DNA from: Podospora pseudoanserina
Lineage: Eukaryota > Ascomycota > Sordariomycetes > Sordariales > Podosporaceae
Assembly (NCBI RefSeq): GCF_035222485.1
Contig: NC_085920.1
Span: 4,836,001 to 4,900,000, forward strand
Reading direction: 5' to 3'
Length of the DNA stretch: 64,000 nucleotides
The notes under the pieces are model-generated. The model was not told the origin of the DNA, ran no database searches, and saw only the letters and a program-made list of their open reading frames with translations. Below, piece by piece: positions 11,722 through 24,300 of the stretch (position 1 is the first letter of the stretch; every line of letters begins with the position of its first letter). A program made the translations under genes and the position numbers.

Positions 11722-13539
11722 TTACTCCATAGACTGCTGAACCGAGCGACGAAGACGCCTGTTGTAGTTGCGGCGCTCGTCCACTCCTCCCCAGTACAGC
11801 TTGAAGGCTTCCGGATTCACCAGCGTACGAGGATCGTACGGAGGGTTCTCCTCCTCCAAAGCATCAATCACCGCCTCAATGTGAGACTTGACATCCTCTC
11901 TCTTACTGATCGCAGAAACATAGCATGGCGTTCCATCAGGGGATATCCTATGGTGGAAGAGACGGGTCTCAAATCTCACACGAGGCTGTTCTTCTGGGAA
12001 CCTGGGGCTGAAGTGAAGCCCGAATCTGAACAGCCCACCATCGAGATTCGTCATGGGCTTCCCGAAATAAGTGACTGCCCAGATAAAGGGGTTGCTGTCG
12101 ACCAGCTCGATGTTGTGCGGGAGGTCGGCACGCTTGAAGGACTCGACCACCTGCTCGAACTGGCGATAGAGGTTGACCGCGACGGTGGTCTCTTTGGCCT
12201 TGGCCTCCATTCCCTCAGCCGCCCATCGGTCAGTCTCCGCATCGAGAGCATTTTTGATGTTGCGCAGCCGCCTCTCCAGTTCTAGGTAGTTAAACTTTCC
12301 CTCCATCGAGTTGCTAGCTCCTTCAAAAGGCATCCTGGTGAAAGATTGCCCGTCCTTGGTCTCTTCCTTCCCCTTCTGGACGGCTGCGAGGTACGACTCA
12401 TAGTACCACAGGAAGCGACGCTTGCATAGATCCTTGAATGGCAGGAACGGGGTGCTATCCTCATCTAGCGTATCCATGTCGAGATCGTAGTCACTTGGCA
12501 CCATTGGGTTGATAGATCCGCCTGCATCCATCCCAAGATACTCCTCGAGACGTTGGATCACCGAGATTCGGAGGGTTTCATGCCGAATCTGTCCTCCCGT
12601 CAGCCTCGCAACCGGCAATGAACCATCGATTTCGTTACCTTTTGGACGTAGTCCTTCTGGTTCTTCTTGTCCGATGATTCATTGGCATCTTCGAATCCGG
12701 GCTCGTTTTCGTAGGGATTCGTAGACATCAGGCTCTGGATCGAGAGGAGGATAGACTCAAGGCCCTGCGCAGCTGACCACTCCTCACCAGGTTCTCCACG
12801 CCATGTCCTAGGTCTTGTTAGTCCAAAGCGAGAAGAAGCGTGCGCAGAGAGAGACAAGAAAGTACCCGAGAATCGATCTATATCCTGGTTAGCCCGGACT
12901 CTCCCCCGATTGATCGCTCCCGTACGTACAAGCAAACTTTTCCATTAGCATAGATGTTGGGGTTAAACCGGGTACGGCCAGAGTTTGTCGTGGTACAAGT
13001 GACTGTTGGTGACTTGCGGGGGTAATCTAGAGAAGATCAGGTTGGTTGCCGAGCGAACAATGACAAAGATGCCGGAAAGCGAATGTCGATGTCTCTTATA
13101 AACCATCATCACGTACCCTTGTTGAACTTGAAGTCGAACTGCCGGTATGTTAGCCAGCTACCAATCATTGCAGACTCATTTCATGTTACCTCGAAGAAGC
13201 CGAATTCATACGGCGTCTCGTGGGGACCAATGATGAGGGCCTTGACGTTTCGGACATCTATGTCACGACAAGCGACAGCGAGAGCTAAGGAGTCTTGTGA
13301 GCCGAAGATACACGGGGCTACCGTTTTGGAGACCATGGCAGCTTACAAAGATCCGAGTTTTTCTGGAGGTCACTCAGCTCCTATACGCCAAGAGCGACAT
13401 CGCCGTCTGTATCAGCCTTCGGTACAACTTCGAGCTCATCCATGTTGCAGCCCCGCGGTGTGTGCTCTCCCCCACTGTCCGAGAGCGTCGAACTACGGCA
13501 ACCCACCTTTGTGATCCGGAAGACGGACTGGTCCGCCAT
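11722..13539 (-). CDS. E2 ubiquitin-conjugating enzyme, UBE2Z-like, with two tandem UBC domains
   Basis: Eight exons can be joined in phase: 13539-13507, 13380-13347, 13257-13190, 13138-13117, 13026-12930, 12877-12866, 12807-12639 and 12588-11722, giving 433 residues. The first UBC domain (about 6-160) starts ITKELSDLQKNSDLYV and has the UBE2Z-type active site FNPNIYANGKVCLSILGTW, so Cys84 is the probable catalytic residue, followed by IQSLMSTNPYENEPGFE. After a linker of about 110 residues there is a second E2-like fold (about 280-425): NPFIWAVTYFGKPMTN, FRFGLHFSPRFPEEQPRVRF, then FHHRISPDGTPC with a possible active Cys367 in place of the usual HPN...C. UBE2Z of animals transfers ubiquitin or FAT10 and is charged by UBA6; which E1 would serve here is unknown. 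Exons of 12, 22, 33 and 34 nt are unusual and make automatic annotation error-prone. Confidence 0.88.
12866..12877 (-). other. 12-nt microexon of the E2 gene
   Basis: Between a 52-nt intron (12929-12878, GTACGT...GATATAG) and a 58-nt intron (12865-12808, GTACTT...CTAAC...CCTAG), the 12 bases ATCGATTCTCGG restore the frame exactly. They complete Leu and give Ser-Ile-Leu and the start of Gly in VCLSILGTW, immediately after the active-site cysteine. No other join of these two flanking exons gives this conserved string. Confidence 0.8.
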
Positions 13540-14699
13540 GGTGGATGAATGTTGTCGAAATGGATGTCGTCAAGGCGGAGTGTATAATGAGTAAAACAGT
13601 GAAGAACTGTGCTGCGGACCGTCAAGGGTAGCTGGTAGCTATGCTGGGAATGAGGTTCTCACGAGTTGGATGTTTGGGAGAAGGGGTCCGGGTCAGCACA
13701 AATGGTCGAAAGGCAGTGGGTTGCGGGTGCCCGGACAAGGTTATAGGCAGGTCCCGCCTACGAGATTAGCGGCCTTTGCCTGCGCTAACGTTGGGTGTAA
13801 CTGACAGTTGGGACAAAGTGCGGGGCAACAGTTATTGAGAGTTGGAGACTGAAAGGGATCGATTGGTTAATAACAGCACAATGTGGTAGCATTGCCTGAT
13901 GTAAACTGCATGCTTGGGCTTCTATGGAATGTCGAGTTACCTCGCCAGGCAATTTGAAGACCACATACCAGTAGTGTGAAAGATCTGGGAATACAAGTCA
14001 TTCGGCCTGTCCCCACTCTTGGTAGGCAACCACGCCTTTGTTTTCACTCGTTGATCTGCTACTTTAGTCGATGCCTTCAGCTACTGATGTGGTCATTACT
14101 CTTCGATGGTTTGACATGTTGGTATCTCGAGAAGCCTGCATTCAACATGCAAATTTGGACGTGGCAGCCTTGTTTTATATTAAAGCCGGCCCGGGTAGGT
14201 GAATGTCTGGAGGGGTCTTGATGCCAGAGAGGCCACCTGATCAAGTCTGAACCTCTTGCAACATAAAATAGGCGCATGGAAGATATGATGAATCTAACCT
14301 GTTCATATCAAAGGCAGTATAGACAAAGGAAAAATATGGACTCTGATACATTCTACACATTATACTAATGTCGTTGGGAAGGCTGTGGAGGGGAACAGTT
14401 GCGTGTGAAGCACCCCTCCATAACTGACCATCGGTGTTGTGGAGCCACAGGTACCGAGAGTGGGGGCCAGCTTGGAGAACCCCTGTCCCCAACGACACGG
14501 TCGTCGCGCTTTTTCCAACTTGACGCGTAAAGTACCTTCATACTAGCATCGTCAACCTCGAGGTTTGCCTGCAGTAGCATCACCTTCACAGCTTAACCTC
14601 TTTGCATTGATTTTCATTCCAGGCCGATCAATCTTCTCAATAACCGGAAAGTCCCCTTTTCCAGATACAAGCTAATCCACATATCCGATATCCACAACT
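13540..14699. other. Divergent intergenic region
   Basis: About 1.2 kb between the divergent E2 and rfc2 genes, presumably holding both promoters. No coding region or strong repeat seen. Confidence 0.5.
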
Positions 14700-15982
14700 A
14701 TGGCCAGCTTTTTTGACCTCAAGGCCCGAAAGGCTGCCCTTGCCAATGGAGCAGCCACCAAAGAAACCGAGAAGAAAGATGGCGAGAACACCAGAGTACA
14801 ACCATGGGTTGAGAAATAGTACGTATTTTTCCATCATGACCAACACTTCAACTTCCTAAATACTGACCCTCATCCCCCTCCAGCCGACCCAAAACCCTCA
14901 GCGATGTCACCGCCCAAGACCACACCATCACCGTCCTCCAGCGAACCCTCCAAGCCTCCAACGTATGTTCACCCCCTTCACTACCTTCAAGTTTCCCAAC
15001 TAACATGCCCCTTTCTCCCCAGCTCCCCCACATGCTCTTCTACGGACCCCCAGGAACAGGCAAAACCTCGACCATCCTCGCCCTCGCCAAAGAGCTCTAC
15101 GGTCCCGAACTGATGAAATCCCGCGTCCTCGAGCTCAACGCCTCCGACGAGCGCGGCATCTCCATCGTCCGCGAAAAAGTCAAGGATTTCGCCCGCATGC
15201 AGCTCACCAACGTCTCCTCTGCCGCCTACAAGGCCCGCTACCCCTGCCCCCCGTTCAAGATCATCATTCTGGACGAGGCAGACAGCATGACGCAGGATGC
15301 GCAGTCGGCTCTGAGACGGACAATGGAGACATACAGCAAGATTACCCGTTTTTGTTTGATTTGCAACTACGTCACGAGGATCATTGACCCGTTGGCGTCG
15401 AGGTGTAGCAAGTTTAGGTTCAAGAGTTTGGACCAGGGGAATGCGAAGAAACGATTGGAGGAGATTGCAGAGAAGGAAAAGGTTGGGTTGGATGAGGGGG
15501 CGGTGGAGGGGTTGATAAACTGTGCGGAGGGGGATTTGAGAAAGGCGATTACTTATCTGCAGAGTGCGGCGAGACTGGTTGGGGCGGTGCAGCAGCCTGG
15601 TGGAGGAGACGATGGGGAGGATGGGATGGATGTGGATAAGAAGACGGTTTCGGTCAAGATCGTGCAGGATATTGCGGGGGTGATTCCTGACGAGACGATT
15701 CAGAGACTTGTCAAGGCGATGAGGCCGACGACGTTGGGGGGAAATTATACACCTATTGCGAAGGAGGTGGAGGATATGGTGGCGGATGGGTGGAGTGCTG
15801 GGCAGGTGGTAACTCAGCTTTATCAGGCGGTGGTGTATGACGAGACAATTGAGGACGCGCAAAAGAACAAGATTCTGTTGGTGTTCTCGGAGATTGATAA
15901 GAGGTTGGTGGACGGGGCGGATGAGCATCTTTCGATTTTGGATCTGGCGTTGCGAATATCGGGTATTTTGGGTGGGAGATAG
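14700..15982 (+). CDS. rfc2: Replication factor C small subunit Rfc2 (RFC4 in animals)
   Basis: Three exons, 14700-14818, 14884-14962 and 15023-15982, encode 385 residues. It is an AAA+ ATPase of the clamp loader that opens PCNA and places it on DNA at primer ends. Motifs in order: QPWVEKYRPK (RFC box), [16 protein letters not shown] (Walker A), [22 protein letters not shown] (Walker B), [20 protein letters not shown], and the SRC arginine-finger motif [12 protein letters not shown]. The ordering and the form of these motifs match the yeast Rfc2 subunit rather than Rfc3, Rfc4 or Rfc5. An acidic insertion with [13 protein letters not shown] lies in the lid-to-collar region. Both introns are short (65 and 60 nt). 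The 5' coding part is C-rich and the 3' part G-rich. Confidence 0.95.
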
Positions 15983-16115
15983 ATAGGGAGGCATGATGTT
16001 GCACGGAATAATATAAATTCCCATGGCGTTTTGGGGGCAGCAAGCAGGCAAAAATACTGGGGAACTGGTAGAATCGTCTTTTCTTGCCACCTTTAACTAC
16101 ATAATACAATACATT

Positions 16116-17693
16116 TCACTCATCAGACCTCAGCAGCCCCAGATTCCCGTTGACCATATCCCAAACCGTTCCTGTCTTGGCCGCTGCTGCTGGTTGCTCA
16201 ACCATCTTGCTTCCTCGACGGGTGTGTTTTCTCGCAGGCGAGCTCCCCTCCGCCATCCAGATATCCTCCTCCCCTTCGTTCATGCTTGCTCCCTCTCCGG
16301 CCTTCCGTCCCAACAAGAGACCCACCTCCGCCAACATCTGCAATGACCCCTCCAGCGCCACCTGCCCTTCCTCAATCTTCTCCGCTACTGTCTCAAACGT
16401 GGCAATCTTGGCTTGCTCAGCTGCATACACCCATTGTTTGACACGGCCAGAAACTTGGGTGTAGTCGTCATTGCTGGTGGAGAGGGTATGGTCACTGGAC
16501 TTTACCCTATTCCCTCCCGGCATAGGGTGTGCGGGTATCAACTGGCTTTCTTGAGCTAGATGATCCAAAGCCGTGGTGTTTTCCTTGACTTGTTTGCTGA
16601 TTGTATTGTTCAGATGGTGTTTCTGAGCAATGAGGCCCTTTTGCTCGCGGGAGAGGGCGAGGAGTTGCTCTAGGTAGGGGGTGAGGAGTTGTGCTGCGGA
16701 CGTTGGTTGAGAAGACAGCCCAGACTCGTTCTGTGAGTCCATATCTTCTGGTTTGGTGGGTTTGATGTCTGGTTTAGGGTGTTGGCTGACGAGATTGAGG
16801 AGGGATTTGCGAGCTTCGAGGTATTGGTCGTATTTATCCTTTATACTGGCCAGCTGGGCGTCCATGTCAAGGGGCTCGTTAATGGACGCTTTGCTGGCGC
16901 GGAATCGGTTGTCTGGACTGCCTGGGGGGTGGTCGGCGTCGTCGCCTGATGCTTTGGAGAGTTCATCTTCGATCCAGCTGATGAGTTCTATCCTGGTTTT
17001 ATTGAGGGCTTCGAGTTTGGCGCTGTCGGTGGTGGTTTCTGGGCGGGCGGTGGATTGTGACCTGACCTTGTCTAGGGCTTTCTCTTCTTTTTGGAGTAAT
17101 AGCTTTGCCTCGAAGACGTGTTTCTCTAGTTGGTCGTTTAGGTCTTTGAGGTGGGCGTTGTTGGAGGTGTTATCGAGAGTCATGGCGGAGACGATCTCTC
17201 TTGGAATGCTGGGTAGAGGTCGACTGTCTCGAAATACCTCCTTGGGGTTCATGAAATCTGGCGATGCTGCTGGCTTTTGACTCAGCTGGATGAGGTGCCT
17301 TTCGATTGCCTGGAGCCTCTCGCGCTTCTTTTCGAGACTGATAATCGCCAGGTGCTCCTGGAGACGCTCTAGGCCTCCATTTGAGCTGTCATCTTCTTCT
17401 GGCTCGCTTGCATGACTGGATTCATGAGTCTGCTTTCTGAACTCGTCACGGGCTTTGATGTTTGCCCTCAAGGCCTCGAGATATTGTCGATAAAGACCTT
17501 GGGTGGTGGAGGCTGGGCCAGGCTTCTGATCAGTAACCAGAGCCAGGGGTTCTCTAACAGATCCATGCTGGAGACTAGACTCCAGATGCAATGCTATCAT
17601 TCGTCGAATATGTGCCGCTTCTTCACGTGGTCTGATGTAGGGATCGAGAACTCTTTGTATGGTTGTGAGGGTATCACTGGTTGGGCTGGGCAT
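16116..17693 (-). CDS. Coiled-coil protein, unknown function
   Basis: A single exon of 525 codons starting at the ATG at 17693. The protein begins TLTTIQRVLDPYIRPREEA, then is largely predicted helix: LERLQEHLAIISLEKKRERL, LKDLNDQLEKHVFEAKLLLQ and LTPYLEQLLALSREQKGL look like heptad-rich coiled coils separated by polar linkers. A late segment RVKQWVYAAEQAKIATFETVAEKIEEG resembles a helical bundle, and a basic patch ARKHTRRGSK precedes the end. No enzyme motif is present. Such helical proteins in fungi are often components of kinetochore, spindle or trafficking complexes, but nothing here decides between these. It is convergent with rfc2, only 133 bp from its stop codon. Confidence 0.7.
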   Translation of the reverse strand: MPSPTSDTLTTIQRVLDPYIRPREEAAHIRRMIALHLESSLQHGSVREPLALVTDQKPGPASTTQGLYRQYLEALRANIKARDEFRKQTHESSHASEPEEDDSSNGGLERLQEHLAIISLEKKRERLQAIERHLIQLSQKPAASPDFMNPKEVFRDSRPLPSIPREIVSAMTLDNTSNNAHLKDLNDQLEKHVFEAKLLLQKEEKALDKVRSQSTARPETTTDSAKLEALNKTRIELISWIEDELSKASGDDADHPPGSPDNRFRASKASINEPLDMDAQLASIKDKYDQYLEARKSLLNLVSQHPKPDIKPTKPEDMDSQNESGLSSQPTSAAQLLTPYLEQLLALSREQKGLIAQKHHLNNTISKQVKENTTALDHLAQESQLIPAHPMPGGNRVKSSDHTLSTSNDDYTQVSGRVKQWVYAAEQAKIATFETVAEKIEEGQVALEGSLQMLAEVGLLLGRKAGEGASMNEGEEDIWMAEGSSPARKHTRRGSKMVEQPAAAAKTGTVWDMVNGNLGLLRSDE

Positions 17694-18375
17694 TGCGGTG
17701 AGTTGTAAGGTGAGGTTGAAGCGTTCGCTAACAAAAGATTGAGGATGCTGGCTTCGGTTTATGGGTCCAGTTGTCTTTGAAGAAGAGTATATTAAACACC
17801 CATGGATTCAGGGCATTCTCGACAATTTCATGAATAACCTCGTATTGCTATAGTCAGTAAGTGGTGTTGTTGTTTGTGACAAGATATTGTCTTGAGCAGC
17901 TTGTAGACACACTGGCTGTTTGTTAGGGAAGTTGACTTGATATAAATGCAGGGGCCATCAGTGGTGTCCTCACTAAATATGCCTCAGCTACGGTTTACTT
18001 TGACAGCAGGCGGCCAATCAGAGGACGTCGCGGAACTACCCAAAAAATTCCCACATTGAGGACGGCGCATGGCAGCTTCAACTCTCAGACGCGAGCAGCG
18101 CGACTGCTATTTTCCACCACATCCATCTCTCAACAACGTGTAACCTGCGTCGTCCACCCACCACGAATTCAGTCATTTGATGCGGCACTCGAATGCATAT
18201 TTCTTTCAGCTTCTTCAGACAAGCCTGAGTTCAGTTTTGGGGCGGGGCTGGGTTGGAATAGTTTCCGCCACAGACAGGTTTCGCTGCGGCGACTGCGAAA
18301 TCCCATAATTTTGAGACGACTACCCTCACCTCGTCGATTTCTCCCCGTATCATCCATCTCCCACCATCTGCCAAC
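17694..18375. promoter_or_regulatory. Divergent promoter region of the coiled-coil gene and brr2
   Basis: A 0.68-kb gap between divergent start codons. The part next to brr2 is rich in C and T with CACC runs, as expected for a leader. No specific site is assigned. Confidence 0.4.
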
Positions 18376-21300
18376 ATGTCCGACTATCAGCGCGATGTCT
18401 CGCAGTACAAGTACTCGGCCATGTCCAACCTGGTCCTCCAGGCGGACCGTCGGTTTGTCACAAGACGAACAGACGAGGCCACAGGCGACCCGGAATCTCT
18501 CGCCGGTCGTCTCTCCATCAAGGATATGGGCGCACGTGTCGGCCGCGATGCGGCCCCAAAGACGAAAAAGACCAGTGCCATGCCCAACGTCGAGCGAGGA
18601 GATGTACAGGAAGGCGCTGATATTCTCCAACACTTGAAAGATAAGAAGAAGAAGGGCAAGACCGAGACCCGCGGCGGTGGTATTCTCGCGAGCACCGACA
18701 TGATCGAGGGTATCATCTACCGACCACGAACACAGCCAACACGGAACGCATTCAACCTCATCCTGACGATTGTGGCCGAGCACTTGGGTGATCTACCCCA
18801 CGACACAGTGCGCAGCGCGGCTGATGCCGTACTCGAGTTCCTCAAGGATGATGACCTCAAGGATTTTGACAAGAAGAAGGAAATTGATGGGATATTGGGC
18901 GAGTCTATGGATCCAAAGCAGTTCAATGAGCTGGTAAATCTTGGAAAGAAGATCACAGATTACGATGCGCAGGACGACGAGGATGAGGAAATGGGCGATG
19001 CCAGACCAGATGCCGATGATGAAATTGATGGCCGCCAAGGTGTTGCGGTCAACTTTGAAAACGACGAAGATGAAGATGGCATGGTAGATGTAGTACGGGA
19101 CGAGTCTTCTTCTGAGGACGAGGAAGAGGATATTGACGATGAGGATCGGCCAGAGCTTCAGGAGGTTGCCGAGGGTGGGGAGGCTGGGATTGATCGGGAT
19201 GAGGAGGAGGTAGGGTGGGTTGATGGCGAGACTATGGTTATCGATGTAGCGCCAAACGGGAAGGACAAGTCCGAGGAGAAGAACTTTGTGCCGGCCCGGG
19301 ATATTGATGCATATTGGTTACAACGGCAAATTGGTCGCCTTTACCCAGATGCCCATGTTCAGCACGACAAGACCTCCCTTGCGCTCAAGATCCTTTCAGG
19401 AGAGCCGGATGAGCCAGATGGAGAGGAGAGGCAACTTCGCGACATTGAAAATGACCTCATGGAGCTCTTTGACTACGAGCACCATGAGATTGTGCACAAG
19501 CTGATCGAGAACCGGGAAAAGGTTGTGTGGCTTACACGGCTGGCCAGGGCAGAGGACCAGAAGGAACGAGACACAATCGAAAGAGAAATGGCTTCTGAAG
19601 GGCTGCGGTGGATTCTGGACGAACTTCATGGCAAGTCCAAGGATGACCAAAAGAAGCCAAAGATGGAAATCAAGATGGACATCGACTCTGGTGCCTTTGC
19701 CGACGGGAAAGCCCCAAAGCAGGAAAAGCCTGATGGTCAGTTGGTCGGCGGTCTTCAGCCCAAGAAACTGATCAACCTGGAAAATCTCGTGTTCGACCAA
19801 GGCAATCATCTCAACACCAATCCCAAGGTCAGGCTACCGGAAGGTACCACAAAAAGAACCTTCAAGGGCTACGAAGAAATTCATGTGCCTCCACCCAAGA
19901 AGCGTAACGATCCTAGCGATGTGAACATCCCTATTTCGGAGATGCCAGAGTGGGCTCAACCTCCTTTCAGCACAACCAAGTCTCTCAACAAGATTCAGTC
20001 AAAGTGCTTCCCTACTGCGTTTCATGACGACGGCAACATGCTGGTCTGCGCCCCGACAGGTTCCGGCAAGACCAACGTGTCTATGCTCACCATTCTCAGA
20101 GAGATTGGCAAGAACAGGAACGAGAGGGGTGAGATTGACCTCGACGCATTCAAGATTGTCTACATTGCCCCCCTGAAGGCTCTTGTACAGGAGCAGGTCG
20201 GCAATTTTGGCAAGCGTCTGGAGTCGTATGGTATCAAGGTCTCGGAATTGACTGGTGACCGGCAGCTCACCAAGCAGCAAATCTCTGAGACCCAGATCAT
20301 TGTCACGACACCTGAGAAGTGGGATGTCATCACCAGAAAGGCCACTGATATCTCCTACACAAATCTGGTTCGGCTGATCATTATCGACGAAATCCATCTT
20401 CTACATGATGATCGTGGCCCGGTTTTGGAGAGCATTGTGAGCAGGACGATTCGCAAGACCGAACAAACCGGTGAACCAGTCCGTATTGTTGGTCTCTCTG
20501 CTACTTTGCCGAACTACAAAGATGTTGCAAGCTTCCTGCGTGTTGATATGGCCAAGGGCTTGTTCCATTTTGATGGTTCATTCCGTCCCTGCCCGTTGCG
20601 CCAAGAATTCATTGGCATCACCGAGAGGAAAGCCATCAAGCAACTCAAGACCATGAACGATATTACTTACACCAAGGTGATCGAGCATGTCGGCACTCAC
20701 CGCAACCAAATGCTGATTTTTGTTCATTCGAGAAAAGAAACGGCAAAGACGGCCAAGTACATTCGCGACAAGGCTTTGGAGATGGATACCATCAACCAGA
20801 TCCTCAAGCACGATGCCGGTACTCGTGAGGTGCTTAATGAAGCAGCGAATGCAGTCAACAATACGGATCTCAAGGACATCTTGCCCTACGGTTTTGGTAT
20901 CCATCACGCTGGTATGAGCCGAGCTGATCGCACTGATGTGGAGGATCTTTTCTCTAGCGGCCATATTCAGGTGCTTGTCTGCACGGCCACCCTCGCTTGG
21001 GGTGTCAACTTGCCTGCTCACACAGTCATTATCAAGGGTACTCAAGTGTATTCTCCAGAAAAGGGTAGCTGGGTTGAATTGAGCCCTCAGGATGTCCTGC
21101 AGATGCTTGGTCGTGCCGGTCGCCCACAGTTCGACACATACGGTGAAGGCATCATCATCACCACTCAGGGAGAAATGACGTACTATCTTTCGCTTCTCAA
21201 CCAGCAGCTGCCTATTGAAAGTCAGTTTGCAAGCAAGCTGGTAGACAATCTCAACGCCGAAATCGTCCTGGGCAATGTTCGCAGCCGCGATGAAGGTGTG

Positions 21301-24300
21301 GAGTGGCTCGGCTACACCTATCTCTTCGTTCGCATGCTCCGGTCGCCCGGTCTCTACAGTGTCGGCGCAGAGTACGAGGATGATGAGGCATTGGAGCAGA
21401 AACGTGTCGATCTAATACACTCGGCCGCTACTGTGCTCAAGAAGTCGAACTTGATCAAATACGATGAAAAGACCGGCAAGCTCCAGTCTACCGAGCTTGG
21501 TCGTATCGCCTCTCATTACTACATCACAAACTCGTCCATGGACACCTACAACAAGCTGATCCAGCCGGCGATGAATGATGTGGAGCTCTTCCGTGTCTTT
21601 GCACAGAGTGGCGAGTTCAAGTACATTCCGGTTCGTCAAGAAGAAAAGCTTGAACTGGCCAAGCTGCTTGCTCGTGTGCCCATTCCCGTCAAGGAGAGCA
21701 TCGAGGAGCCAACTGCCAAGATCAATGTTCTGCTTCAGGCCTACATTTCTCGCCTGCGACTGGATGGCCTTGCCCTGATGGCCGACATGGTCTATGTCAC
21801 TCAGTCTGCTGGCCGCATCCTTCGTGCCATCTTCGAAATCACCCTCAAGAAGGGATGGGCTTCAGTTGCCAAGTTGGCTCTGAACCTGTGCAAGATGGCC
21901 GAGAAGAGAATGTGGCCGACTATGTCTCCTCTCAGACAGTTCCCCAGCTGCCCAGGCGAAATCGTCAGAAAGGCTGAGCGGATAGAGGTGCCTTTCAGCA
22001 GTTATCTGGACCTTGATCCCCCTCGCATGGGCGAGTTGCTCGGCATGCCCAAGGCTGGAAAGACTGTTTGCGCGCTTGTGGCCAAGTTTCCTCGCGTCGA
22101 AGTTCAGGCCAACGTCCAGCCCATGACTCGCTCCATGCTCCGGGTCGAGTTGACCATCACGCCCAACTTTGAGTGGGATGTTGACGTTCATGGGTTGTCT
22201 GAAAGCTTCTGGATCATGGTAGAAGACTGCGATGGTGAAGACATTCTCTTCCATGACCAGTTCATCCTCCGCAAGGACTATGCCGAGTCTGATGCGAATG
22301 AACACATTGTAGAGTTCACTGTGCCTATCACTGAGCCAATGCCGCCCAATTACTTCATCTCGGTGATTTCGGACCGCTGGATGCACTCCGAGACTCGACT
22401 GCCAGTATCATTCCAGCAGCTGATCCTGCCAGAGAGGTTCCCACCACACACTGAGCTTCTTGATTTGCAGCCTCTGCCGGTTACTGCCCTGAAGGCCAAG
22501 GACTATGCCGCTCTCTACCCTGACTTGACCCAGTTCAACAAGATCCAAACGCAAACATTCAACTCGCTCTACGGCACCGACAACAATGTCCTTGTGGCCG
22601 CTCCCACGAGCAGCGGCAAGACCGTCTGTGCCGAGTTTGCCTTGCTTCGCCACTGGAACAAGCAGGAGTCTGGACGCGCAGTGTACATTGCCCCGTTCCA
22701 GGAGTTGGTGGACCTGCGCTATCAAGATTGGCAGAAGAAGTTTGCCAATCTCCGGGGGGGCAAGGATATTGTCAAGCTGACTGGAGAGACGACTGCTGAT
22801 CTGAAGCTCCTCGAGCAAGGTGACTTGATTCTGGCGACGCCTCTTCAGTGGGATGTCTTGTCCAGACAATGGAAGCGCAGAAAGAACGTCCAGACTGTGG
22901 AGCTCTTCATTGCCGATGAGCTGCACATGCTTGGTGGGCAGATGGGATACATCTACGAGATTATCGTGTCCCGCATGCACTACATCCGCACCCAGACTGA
23001 GCTCCCGGTCAGAATCGTTGGTCTCAGCGTTTCCCTTGCCAACGCTCGCGATGTGGGAGAGTGGATTGACGCCAAGAAGCATGATATCTACAACTTTAGC
23101 CCTCATGTCAGGCCCGTTCCTCTGGAGCTTCACATTCAGTCATACACCATTCCTCATTTCCCATCCCTGATGCTGGCGATGGCTAAGCCAGCATATCTGG
23201 CTGTGACTCAGATGTCGCCTGATCAGCCGGCTCTCATTTTTGTGCCCAGCCGCAAGCAAACTAGAGCCACAGCAAGGGACATCCTCACTGCCACATTGGC
23301 AGATGATGATGAAGACCGCTTCTTGAACGTTGAGGTTGAGCAGATACAGAAGCTTCTCGAGCGTGTCCAAGAGCCAGCTCTCGCGGAGGCTCTCTCCCAC
23401 GGCGTTGGCTACTACCACGAAGCTCTTAGCCAGAGTGACAAGCGCATTGTCATGCATCTCTACAAGAATAATGCCATCCAGGTTCTCATCGCCTCTCGCG
23501 ATGTCTGCTGGGAGCTGGATTGCACTGCCCACCTTGTTATTGTCATGGGCACGCAATACTTCGAGGGCAGAGAGCACCGCTATGTTGACTACCCGCTCAG
23601 CGAGGTTCTGCAAATGTTCGGCAAGGCTTCGCAGTCTTCGCGCGACGGCCGTGGTCGCGGTGTGCTGATGGTGCCGGCGGTGAAGAGAGAGTATTACAAA
23701 AAATTCCTCAACGAAGCTCTGCCCGTTGAGTCGCATCTTCACAACTTCCTCCAGGATGCGTTTGTGACCGAGATCAGCACGAGGATGATCGAGTCTGGTG
23801 AGGATGCTATCAACTGGGCCACATTCACCTACTTTTATCGCCGACTGCTCGCCAACCCAAGCTACTACAGTCTTACGGATCCTACTCACGAGGGCCTGAG
23901 CCAGTACCTCTCTGACATGGTTGAAGCCACCCTGAAGGAGCTCTCGGAGTCCAAGATTGTCGACTTTGACGAGGATGAGGGCACTGTCGCTCCTCAGAAC
24001 GCTGCCATGATTGCTGCGTATTACAACATCTCGTACATCACCATGCAGACCTTCCTTCTCTCGCTCACGGCGAAGACGAAGCTCAAGGGCATTCTCGAAA
24101 TCGTTACGTCTGCTACCGAGTTTGAATCGATCCAGATCCGGCGTCACGAGGAAGCCATCCTCAGACGCATCTATGACAGTGTTCCCGTCAAGATGGCTGA
24201 GCCAGCTTTCGATTCGCCTCATTTCAAGGCCTTTGTGTTGGTTCAGGCCCATTTCTCCCGGATGAACCTCCCGATTGATTTGGCTAAGGACCAGGAAGTC

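Noticed and set aside
14987-16090. 367-codon open frame antisense to rfc2
   Set aside because: Low-complexity Arg/His/Leu composition typical of an antisense shadow.
23140-24252. 370-codon open frame antisense to brr2
   Set aside because: Sense strand is clearly coding; the antisense product has no recognisable motifs.
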